Part shown: positions 1-7,909 of the stretch, piece by piece
Position numbering within the stretch: position 1 is the stretch's first letter
Layout of the letters: each line of letters starts with the position of its first letter
DNA from: Bacteroidota bacterium
GTDB lineage: Bacteria > Bacteroidota > Bacteroidia > Cytophagales > Cyclobacteriaceae
Assembly: GCA_023412765.1 (NCBI GenBank)
Contig: JAEZBX010000115.1
Location: 1-45,259, forward strand
Length of the DNA stretch: 45,259 bases
Reading direction: 5' to 3'
The notes under the pieces: model-generated
Database searches by the model: none
What the model saw: the letters and a program-made list of their open reading frames with translations, nothing else
Told to the model about the DNA's origin: nothing
Position numbers and translations under genes: made by a program

Positions 1-166
1 GAACTGGGTCAGTATCCAGAATAATTACATTTGTTCCGGGTAACGGAGTCTGTGAAATTTTATCGACTACAGTTCCGCGTATCGTTTGTGTTAATGCTTG
101 TGAATGCCCGTCATAAAATAAAAGCAATAGGGTTCCACAGAAGATGATTAGCTTCAGTTTGGTCAT
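1..166 (-). CDS. Outer-membrane protein with carboxypeptidase-regulatory-like N-terminal domain (partial)
   Basis: The 5' part of a minus-strand gene; the rest lies beyond the left edge. Translation from the ATG at 164-166 gives a signal peptide (MTKLKLIIFCGTLLLF, cleavage probably after SQA), then TIRGTVVDKISQTPLPGTNV. The last stretch is the typical first strand of the CarboxypepD_reg-like domain found at the N-terminus of TonB-dependent receptors and other Bacteroidota outer-membrane proteins. Only about 55 codons are visible, so the receptor cannot be told apart from a smaller surface protein. The upstream region has an ATACCCCT motif about 45 bp before the start. This is a family-level call only. 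Confidence 0.6.
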   Translation of the reverse strand, partial: MTKLKLIIFCGTLLLLFYDGHSQALTQTIRGTVVDKISQTPLPGTNVIILDTDPV

Positions 167-236
167 GTCTTGGGATTTGATTTCCCATTAGACAACCCAT
201 TTGTGAAATACCCCTACTCGGTGAGGAAGTTATTTG

Positions 237-271
237 TAAGTAGTAAGTGGTAAGTGGTAAGTGGTAAGTAA
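237..271 (+). repeat. Heptamer array (TAAGTGG)5
   Basis: Five contiguous 7-bp units: TAAGTAG, three TAAGTGG, TAAGTAA. The same heptamer family appears in reverse complement at 45098-45151 at the other end of the window. Confidence 0.85.
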
Positions 272-326
272 GAACATGGGCTCGCCGTCGCAGCAAAAAA
301 TTATTACGTACAACCGTGGATATCAG

Positions 327-395
327 AAACCTCAAACCTCAAACCTCAAACCTTAAACCTTAAACCTTAAACTTTAAACTAACCCTATACCCTTT
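327..395 (-). repeat. Heptamer array downstream of the PorP gene
   Basis: On the plus strand this reads AAACCTC x3, AAACCTT x3, AAACTTT, AAACTAA, then ACCCTAT and ACCCTTT. In the sense of the minus-strand gene that ends at 400 it is a C-poor GGTTTAA/ATAGGGT array starting a few bases after the stop codon. The ACCCTAT unit recurs at 38682-38702, also just after the stop of a minus-strand gene. Confidence 0.85.
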
Positions 396-399
396 CGCC

Positions 400-1350
400 C
401 TACCTATAGCTATAGTAGTGCGGACATTCCGGATTCTTATGTACACCTCTGATCCGTGTACGATAATTCAGCATGAACTCATGGGTACCATTTGAAAACC
501 GATTGAGGTCCGATTGCGTCCAGTCGTAAGAATAACCGAAGTGTAGTTTTTCACTTATTTTCAAATCGATAAACGAAATAAATGAGTCGCCGGTGCGGTA
601 GGAAACCCCAGCGCTGAACACATCATAAAAAATAAATGCATTGTTGAAATCAACGCTCAATGGTTGCCCTTCTTGCTGACGAACCAGAATGGATGGATTT
701 ACTTTCACTTTTTCAAAACGATCGAGTGGCAGTACAGCGCCCGCTCGCAGATAATAGTATCGCGCTTCTTTCAACTGACCCAGCAACCCCTCTACGTTGT
801 TAGCAATTTTGTTGTTGAGAATAAAAGGCACTGAAAATCCTACGAAGAAATTCTTCTTGCTATAAAAAAGGCCTGCACCGAAATTGGGTTTGACGACATT
901 GAGAATGTTGAAGAATGCTGCGTCGCCGGGAGTTTGCAAATCGAGTTTACTATAGTCTGCTCCCAGCAAATTGATCCCTGCTTGCAGCCCCATTGAAAGT
1001 GTCGCATCCTGAAAATGTATTTTGTAGGCGTAGCTGGCGTAAATGTGCTCGTTCTTATAACTACCAATCTCGTCGTGGTTGATCAAAAGACCGACACCTA
1101 CTTTGTTCTTAACAAGAGACGTATGACCGCTTGCACTGAAGGTCTTTGGAGCTCCGGGAAAATTTACCCACTGATTCCGGTACATTGCGGTTAAACTGAG
1201 CTGAACCTGATTACCGGCGTAAGCTGGATTTAGAACTAATTCGTTGAAATAGTACTGACTGAACACCGGGTATTGCTGCGCAAATCCTTGCGCAGCAAAC
1301 ACGAGTGTCAATACCAAAGTTGAAAAAATACTCTTCCGAGTTCTTGTCAT
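400..1350 (-). CDS. PorP/SprF family type IX secretion system membrane protein
   Basis: A 316-aa protein with a signal peptide ending near GFAQ, followed by the family hallmark region (QYPVFSQYYFNELVLNPAYAG, MYRNQWVNFPGAP) and alternating strands of an outer-membrane barrel. Length and sequence fit PorP/SprF proteins, which partner SprB-like adhesins and CHU_C-domain cargo of the T9SS in gliding Bacteroidota. It is last in the cluster, 7 bp after the stop of the 2126-aa adhesin, so the two are probably co-transcribed. By analogy with SprF/SprB, it likely helps secrete or anchor that adhesin at the outer membrane. The family call is strong; the pairing is inferred from position. Confidence 0.9.
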   Translation of the reverse strand: MTRTRKSIFSTLVLTLVFAAQGFAQQYPVFSQYYFNELVLNPAYAGNQVQLSLTAMYRNQWVNFPGAPKTFSASGHTSLVKNKVGVGLLINHDEIGSYKNEHIYASYAYKIHFQDATLSMGLQAGINLLGADYSKLDLQTPGDAAFFNILNVVKPNFGAGLFYSKKNFFVGFSVPFILNNKIANNVEGLLGQLKEARYYYLRAGAVLPLDRFEKVKVNPSILVRQQEGQPLSVDFNNAFIFYDVFSAGVSYRTGDSFISFIDLKISEKLHFGYSYDWTQSDLNRFSNGTHEFMLNYRTRIRGVHKNPECPHYYSYR

Positions 1351-1357
1351 TGCCTTT

Positions 1358-4300
1358 TTAGTTTACAATTTCCAGATACCCCGCGATTGGCTTGGAGCCA
1401 TCTCTTTTATCAATGATATAGAAATATGTTCCGCCGGGTAATTGTGTACCCATCAGGCTTACACCGCGATTCGATTGTCCATCGAAGAATGTTCCGTTGT
1501 TATCGTATCCTTCAGCTTCGTATACCATCGTACCGGCACGATTGAAGATCTTGACGAGGTTTGATGGGAAGCTTTCGATACAGTTGATATGGAAAATATC
1601 GTTTTGTCCATCGTTATTTCTTGACACACCATTGAAAGGATGTATTTCCGTTTTCACCTCGAATGGCTTTGTGCGTTCGCAACCCAGCGTAGAGATCACA
1701 GTAACCTCATACGTGCCTGCGTCCAGACCACTCGCTATCGGACCGGTTGCAACCACTGAACCATTCATAGTCCAGATGATGGAGTCGGTATCGACGCTGT
1801 TGGTCATGAACAGCGCTGCAAAACCGGTCGAAGGTTCATTTGAATTTTCCCTACAAGCAGTAGGCACCGTGGTTATGCTGAAGTCCGGATATTTTGGATC
1901 CTCTGTGATTTGAGCTGTAACCAGTGGCGATTTACATCCTGTGATCCTGCTTGTGGCTGTAACAGAGTATGGTCCAACGGCCAGGCTATCGTATATCTCG
2001 CCAGTAAAATCCGGACTGGCTTTTTCAGCTGTTCCGATATACCAGTCGAAGATGTAGTCACGTGTATTTCCGTCAACTGAGGCAGACACAGCGCCGTTGT
2101 CGGAGATACAGCTTGTTACCATCGAAAGAATTTCGATCGCTGGGTCCGGTATTGCCATTTGTTCTACTTCAATGCTCACCTGAGTGGTGTCTGCACATCC
2201 AGTAACAATGTCGGTCGCAATTACTGAATACATTCCTGCCGCAAGGTTTGACGCTTGGGAGCCGGTATAAATGGAATTCCCTACGCTTGGTGTATTCACA
2301 TACCAATCGAATGTGTGGTATATGATCTGGCCATTTACATTAGCAGCTGCCACGCCATCAGGTTTCGCCGGATCACATATCGTGAGCGGTGCCAACGGTT
2401 CTGCAATGACAACAGGCATTACCCTCATATCATCCACACGAACAGTATCACTGGCAAAGCAGCTAGCATCGTTTAAGTCCACAGTACGCACGATATAGTT
2501 CCCTGCACCGAGGCCTGTAACAAATTCCAATGGAGTACTTGTGAAGTCTTCGGTAGCTTTGACAGTTTCGTTGTACCATAGGTACTGGTAATCATTTTTG
2601 CTTCCGTTTGTAACAGTTGCAAAAACGCTTCCGTCCTGAGCTGTCTCAATACAAACTGTTAATGGTTCCGCTGAAGCTGTAACCGGTACAGGCATAATTT
2701 CAACGGGCAGTTCGTACGTCTCTGATATTTTACATTGAGTGGTATTATTCAATACTTCTATCGTATAGAAACCTGCTGTCAAGCCCTGAGCAATCTCTCC
2801 ATTGGCGCCACCAATATTTACGGCACCAAGTATGGGTTCTGCTGTTGACTGACCTTCGTACCATGTGTAGGTATATCCACTCGCACTGTTACCAGATGCA
2901 ATGGCTTCCAGGGTACCCGTTATGTTGATTGGCTTAAGACATTGCGTAGGTATCACAAAAGACGCAAGGGAGACATCGACCGTGTTAATCGTCTTGTCTT
3001 GTATGCTGAACTCTACCAGGCCACTAGTGCTACAGTTACTTACCTTGTTGATGGCCTTCACGTAATAGGTTCCCACGGCAAGATTTGAGATCGTACTTGC
3101 TGTTTCGCCTACAATGAGTTCAGGTCCTGAAGGAGTTGAACGATACCATTCGAAATCATAGTTCCCGACAGGGGCAGCTATGCCTTGCTCCATCACGTCG
3201 CCAATGGTTGCCGCTCCGGATGTAAGCATGTCGCATCGTTCAACATCTGATATTGTTATACTCGCCTTTGCCACCGATAGGGTAGGCGTGTCATCAAAAA
3301 CCTGGTAGGTCGCTGTGGCAAAACATCCCGCCGAATTTCCAGCAGTTTTTGTCACAACTACGGTGTAATTACCCGCAGGAAGATTTGACGCTGTTGCGCC
3401 GGCGCTTACACCACTCGTATTCGTTCCAAGCAAAGGTGCACTTGCATCGAGTCCTTCATACCATGTGAATGTATAATCAGCAGGGTTTGCAATCACAACT
3501 GAGAGTTGACCCGTTCCAGGAGCGCCCGTACAGTTTACATTGTTGATTACCGGACTGGCAGTGAACACCGGATTTTGTATAGTTTGAATAAGTTCTACAG
3601 TCACCGGCACCGAGCGGCAATTAAATGTGCTGATACGTGCAGGGTTTGTTGTTACTGCTACGAACGTATAGAACCCAGGTTGTAAAGGTGCAAGCAGGTC
3701 ATATTCCGGTTGACCATCTACACCCGGGAAGGAAGTGAAGACTGTTCCGGAAGCACCAAGATCATTTTTGCCTTCATATACAAAGATCGTATAGTCGCTC
3801 TCCACAAAACCTGGTGTAGGATCAAGCTTTATTTTGATACTTCCATCCGTTCCGGGCACGCAGGTTTTTATATCCACTTTGCTTACCAGTGAAAGTAAGT
3901 GTGCATCGTCAAAAGGAAGATTGAACGTTTTGGAAGAAGTACATCCATTTTCGCGGTTAGTGGCGATCAATGTATAAAGACCAGTGCTCAAGGCAGATGC
4001 CGTTGTGGTCGTTGATGTATTGGTTACTGTTGTTATTGCCGGCTCAAGGAAAGGTGCCTGACCCTTTCTCCATTCGAAGTCAAATCCTAAAGTATTTCCG
4101 GGTGCCGAAACAGAGATTGAGATCTCACCATGATTATCGTTACAATCACTAGGCCGCACGATATTCGTTTCGTTGAACACGATCGCCGGTGCAACATTGG
4201 TAAGGGTTACGGTAATTGGTGCAGTTTCACAATGACGTGAATTGTGACGCGCTTTAACAGTATAGGTACCAGCGGGAAGATTGCTCAAAGTAGCATCAGT

Positions 4301-7300
4301 ATCCGCGTAGTCCGGCGTTGCCTTTACGCTTGATCCGTTATACCAAAAGAACGTATAATCGGTAGCAGCGCCAGGGCTTGCAGAAACTGTGATAGAGCCA
4401 TCCGGATTATCGCAACGTGTCGCATTGGATGTAGAAGCTAAAGTGAGTGTAGGTGTAACAACGTTAAAGTTCACGGTTACTTCCGCCGTAGCCGAACATC
4501 CGGTTGCAATATCTGTAGCTTTTACGGTATACGTTGCTACTTTAAGACCAGTTGCTGTACTAGTGGTGGCTACCCGGTTTGCTAGTAAAGTATTTTGTCC
4601 AAGGAACCATTCAAAAGAATATCCTGTCGTAACTCCGCCTACGGACGCGGATGCAGAACCATTCGGTTGAGTTGGATCACAAGATGTTTGGTGTGCAACA
4701 ACGGAAGCTGTAACTGCTGGTGGCACCGTCTGTTTTATAGTTACGGTGACAGGATCAGAGCTACATTTTGATGAATTGAGTGTAGCCACCAGGATATAAT
4801 CTCCTGCGTCAAGATTTTGGTACACTGCTCCAGTAAAATCTGGCGTAGGCTTATTTCCTTTGTACCACTCAAACGTATAGCCAGCCGTTACTCCACCCAC
4901 AGAGGCAGAAGCACTTCCAATAGGACTTGGTGAACAGGTGGCATCAACAGTAACTACAGTCGGTACAGGTTTTACACGTGCATCAGGAATCGTGAATGAC
5001 TCTATTGTCTGACAGCCGGTAGCCTTATGTTTTACAAGGACTGTATAGGCAATTGGCTCCAGACTAGTTTGAACCGGTCCGGTCCCCAATAGCTCACCAA
5101 AGATGTCATTTCCTTCATACCAGGTAAATGTATACTTACCGGGTGCATCACCCACTCCATCCTCCACACCATCTGATTCCAGATCATTTACTATTGCGCG
5201 CAGTTTGGCATTTGGATTCTTACAATGATCATATGGATTCTCCAGCACTATCTTAACATTCACGGGCGTATTCACTTTGTCTACGACAACCTGCTTTACA
5301 TCCGATTGACAGTTCGCTGTTTTATGAATTGCATAGACTGTATAAGTACCTTCGGGTCTTCCTGTCCAGGTAGCACCAACATGATCGGCTGAAGCAACGG
5401 GCTTCGCCACGTTTCCTATTGACCAGTAGAAATTATAGTCGGTGGTGTTCTCCGTCGCACCGTTGGGCACGAAGGCTCTAACGGCACCGTTATCAGGAGA
5501 TACGCTTGGAGAACATTTGAGATTATCCTGGACCTTTAGCGCTGTCAAGGAAACTGGTAATGGATTAACAGGCCCTGACAGGATATTATTTCCATAATCA
5601 CATTCAATAAAGTTTGTGTTAGGTAGGCTGATGGGTGTTGGAACGGTTGTACCACCATCGTTCAAAACAATGTAAAGTGTAAATGGAGATCCGGGCCCAT
5701 TAACAGTAGCATTGTTAACAGAATGTACGGCACCAACGCCGAAAGAGTTCAGATTTACATTAACGGTATTTAACTTAATGGCGCCTGCCTGAGTAGGGTC
5801 TCCGTTGTAAAATGTTATAGGCACAGTTCCGCTGAGCGAAACATCACCAAGGTTGGTGATTTTGAAGGAGATCGTAAAGTTTTTATTTGGACAGGTTGGT
5901 GAATTAATGGCCAGCGAATTTTCTACATAGGCAAGGTCGGGCGAAGCGTACTTCGGACACCCTAAAGAGTTGAGGTATGGAGATTGATTCAGGAAGCTAT
6001 TCAGCGGCCTGTTTGCGCCGTCCGTACACACATTTTCCGAGAATACGAGATGGTGCTTCTGCTGAATTTTTGGAATACTTAAATTATCGTTGACGTTAAC
6101 GTTAAAGTATCCATGCTGATTCCAAACGCGACGCGCCGGTACCCAGGGTTCAGCGTTAGATCTGAATACGCGAACCTGAGAGTATCGAGAATTGCTTAGC
6201 TCACAAAAGTTTTCTTCATCGGCCTTGCGATAGTCAGGATCGTTTGGATCGGTGATACTTCCATTTTGTATAAAGTCAACCGTGCGGCAGGTAACACATA
6301 GCTCGGTATTACCATCAGCATCAACGTCGGCAACGATCGGATATTCGCGATTGGTTCGCGATATGCATGGCTGTTGCGTGAATATCGATCCGTCCGTTCC
6401 GTTTATGATGTAAATAAATCGTTCATCGCGATATACAACTTCCGATTGACCGTCACCATTAAAATCGAACAATGTACATCCAGTATTACCAGATGTTTCC
6501 TCATTAACTGTTATTTTCCAGAGCAAGGTAAGGTCTTCCTTCAGCGCGTACAGGAATTTTCCTGAAACAAATGCAGCGTTAAGTTTTCCATCACCATCAA
6601 GGTCTGCAATGTTCACACGTCCCGTACCTTGGTGCCAGCCATTTTTGTAGTAGTCATCCGTGCTGGTTCCCGTTTTTCCCTGGCAATTTTGAATTGTAAA
6701 ATCACCCGCGATCGGATCAGAGAATGTTTTTACCACGCCGGTCTTAACATCCCAAAAGAAAATCGTTGTGTTCTTGTCAGCAGTATTTTTCGCCGAGATA
6801 ATTACATCAAGTGATCCGTCAAGATTAAAGTCCGCAATACTGGTCGCGTCGCTATCCGTCTTGCGTGCCACGTTGGGCAGTGTCTTTTCAGCAGTGATTG
6901 TTCCGCCTGCAATGTTCACTCTATATATTATCCCGCCGACTACTAATTCCAGATTATCATCTTTGATTGCATCTGTAAGCAAGTGAACATTCTTAGTTGC
7001 ATCGTTTAGAATATCGACGGCAACCGGACCACCGTTTGGTCTGATGTTGGAGTCGCTGGCATCCCAATCTTTTGGTGCAACAATCTCTGCACCTGTATGT
7101 GCATTATAAATGGCGTTGCGCGCATACAATTCAACCTTTCCATCGCCATTAAAATCTGCGAGTCCCATCATTCCAGGGTCTCCGGCTAATTGAATGGGGA
7201 ATCCGGTGATAAGATTAAGGTTGCAATCGTAAGCGTATAATTTCCAACTTGTACTTACGACATAGATCTCAGCACAATTGTCGTTGTCGATATTTCCAAT

Positions 7301-7738
7301 CAGAACGTCAGTGTAAGAAGGAGAGTAGTCTACTTTAAGAGATTTTTGGATAGTGTTTATGCCTGCTGTATTGTCGCCATTCAGGATGAAAATCTTTTTT
7401 GCATACCTGTTGGTAGTAATCATCTCCGGTATTCCATCGCGGTCGATGTCACCAACCACAATTCTTCCAAGGTGAATTGCCGTTTCATCTTCTGACTTGG
7501 ATTCGAGCGCCAACGAGAATTTTGGGAACTCTGAAGGCGTAGCCTCGCAGTTAAGGTCATTCCCGATATAACCTCCGGTACAAACAACTTCATTGGCACA
7601 ATCTCCATCGAAACAATCGATGAACCCGTCACCATCGTCGTCTAAGCCGTTAGCACAAATTTCAGTAGACTGAGCAAAAGAAGTTTCTGCTGCGAACACC
7701 GCCGCGAACAGTAAAATCAAGTAGACAACCTTCTTCAT
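1358..7738 (-). CDS. Giant SprB-repeat adhesin with FG-GAP propeller and CHU_C (gliding motility-associated) C-terminal domain
   Basis: A 2126-aa secreted protein. Signal peptide about 1-22; an Asp-rich cluster (NGLDDDGDGFIDCFDGDC) near 30-47; FG-GAP/VCBS-like repeats about 75-500 with calcium-loop motifs such as DFNGDGK, DLDGDGK and DVDADGN; a CARDB-like domain about 600-715; then 13-14 SprB-like repeats of about 75-100 aa (730-2030), recognisable by a recurring Y-x-F-x-W-Y-x-G motif and a later G-x-Y-T-V strand. The last ~95 residues (HPFNGVSRNNDGQNDIFHI... to GGTYFYIIDKRDG) are the CHU_C domain that sends proteins through the T9SS (type B sorting). Probably displayed on the cell surface for adhesion or gliding. 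A candidate -7 box lies at 7876-7883. Ligand unknown. Confidence 0.92.
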   Translation of the reverse strand: MKKVVYLILLFAAVFAAETSFAQSTEICANGLDDDGDGFIDCFDGDCANEVVCTGGYIGNDLNCEATPSEFPKFSLALESKSEDETAIHLGRIVVGDIDRDGIPEMITTNRYAKKIFILNGDNTAGINTIQKSLKVDYSPSYTDVLIGNIDNDNCAEIYVVSTSWKLYAYDCNLNLITGFPIQLAGDPGMMGLADFNGDGKVELYARNAIYNAHTGAEIVAPKDWDASDSNIRPNGGPVAVDILNDATKNVHLLTDAIKDDNLELVVGGIIYRVNIAGGTITAEKTLPNVARKTDSDATSIADFNLDGSLDVIISAKNTADKNTTIFFWDVKTGVVKTFSDPIAGDFTIQNCQGKTGTSTDDYYKNGWHQGTGRVNIADLDGDGKLNAAFVSGKFLYALKEDLTLLWKITVNEETSGNTGCTLFDFNGDGQSEVVYRDERFIYIINGTDGSIFTQQPCISRTNREYPIVADVDADGNTELCVTCRTVDFIQNGSITDPNDPDYRKADEENFCELSNSRYSQVRVFRSNAEPWVPARRVWNQHGYFNVNVNDNLSIPKIQQKHHLVFSENVCTDGANRPLNSFLNQSPYLNSLGCPKYASPDLAYVENSLAINSPTCPNKNFTISFKITNLGDVSLSGTVPITFYNGDPTQAGAIKLNTVNVNLNSFGVGAVHSVNNATVNGPGSPFTLYIVLNDGGTTVPTPISLPNTNFIECDYGNNILSGPVNPLPVSLTALKVQDNLKCSPSVSPDNGAVRAFVPNGATENTTDYNFYWSIGNVAKPVASADHVGATWTGRPEGTYTVYAIHKTANCQSDVKQVVVDKVNTPVNVKIVLENPYDHCKNPNAKLRAIVNDLESDGVEDGVGDAPGKYTFTWYEGNDIFGELLGTGPVQTSLEPIAYTVLVKHKATGCQTIESFTIPDARVKPVPTVVTVDATCSPSPIGSASASVGGVTAGYTFEWYKGNKPTPDFTGAVYQNLDAGDYILVATLNSSKCSSDPVTVTIKQTVPPAVTASVVAHQTSCDPTQPNGSASASVGGVTTGYSFEWFLGQNTLLANRVATTSTATGLKVATYTVKATDIATGCSATAEVTVNFNVVTPTLTLASTSNATRCDNPDGSITVSASPGAATDYTFFWYNGSSVKATPDYADTDATLSNLPAGTYTVKARHNSRHCETAPITVTLTNVAPAIVFNETNIVRPSDCNDNHGEISISVSAPGNTLGFDFEWRKGQAPFLEPAITTVTNTSTTTTASALSTGLYTLIATNRENGCTSSKTFNLPFDDAHLLSLVSKVDIKTCVPGTDGSIKIKLDPTPGFVESDYTIFVYEGKNDLGASGTVFTSFPGVDGQPEYDLLAPLQPGFYTFVAVTTNPARISTFNCRSVPVTVELIQTIQNPVFTASPVINNVNCTGAPGTGQLSVVIANPADYTFTWYEGLDASAPLLGTNTSGVSAGATASNLPAGNYTVVVTKTAGNSAGCFATATYQVFDDTPTLSVAKASITISDVERCDMLTSGAATIGDVMEQGIAAPVGNYDFEWYRSTPSGPELIVGETASTISNLAVGTYYVKAINKVSNCSTSGLVEFSIQDKTINTVDVSLASFVIPTQCLKPINITGTLEAIASGNSASGYTYTWYEGQSTAEPILGAVNIGGANGEIAQGLTAGFYTIEVLNNTTQCKISETYELPVEIMPVPVTASAEPLTVCIETAQDGSVFATVTNGSKNDYQYLWYNETVKATEDFTSTPLEFVTGLGAGNYIVRTVDLNDASCFASDTVRVDDMRVMPVVIAEPLAPLTICDPAKPDGVAAANVNGQIIYHTFDWYVNTPSVGNSIYTGSQASNLAAGMYSVIATDIVTGCADTTQVSIEVEQMAIPDPAIEILSMVTSCISDNGAVSASVDGNTRDYIFDWYIGTAEKASPDFTGEIYDSLAVGPYSVTATSRITGCKSPLVTAQITEDPKYPDFSITTVPTACRENSNEPSTGFAALFMTNSVDTDSIIWTMNGSVVATGPIASGLDAGTYEVTVISTLGCERTKPFEVKTEIHPFNGVSRNNDGQNDIFHINCIESFPSNLVKIFNRAGTMVYEAEGYDNNGTFFDGQSNRGVSLMGTQLPGGTYFYIIDKRDGSKPIAGYLEIVN

Positions 7739-7875
7739 AAGTCATTTTTGAATTAAAACCAACTGTCCAATATGACACTATTCGAGAGGTTTATTTTTTA
7801 TGATAATTGTTTGTAACCTTACGTGTATGTTTTGGGTCTCATTAGAAAAATCGAACCCAGTTGCAAATCGTATAC

Positions 7876-7883
7876 CAAATCTA
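7876..7883 (-). promoter_or_regulatory. Candidate Bacteroidota -7 element (TAGATTTG)
   Basis: On the minus strand TAGATTTG fits the Bacteroidota sigma-A -7 consensus TAnnTTTG. It lies in the 171-bp gap before the 2126-aa adhesin, about 137 bp upstream of its start codon, and follows a short AAAAAG/CTTTTT hairpin that could end upstream transcription. No convincing -33 TTTG was found, so this internal promoter is only a candidate. Confidence 0.35.
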
Positions 7884-7909
7884 AAAAGGTGCTTTTTTGA
7901 CGAGAGAGT

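Larger units (their letters stand above)
167..399. other. Intergenic region with two different heptamer arrays
   Basis: This 233-bp gap between the partial gene and the porP-like gene encodes no convincing protein. It holds a TAAGTGG heptamer array (237-271), an AAACCTC/AAACCTT heptamer array (327-382) running into ACCCTAT units (382-395), and an ATACCCCT motif at 208-215. An ORF across the region is only a translation of the repeats. Confidence 0.7.

Noticed and set aside
111..335. 74-codon minus-strand ORF
   Set aside because: It mainly translates the TAAGTGG and AAACCTC repeats; it has no protein-like composition and overlaps the true start of the partial outer-membrane gene.
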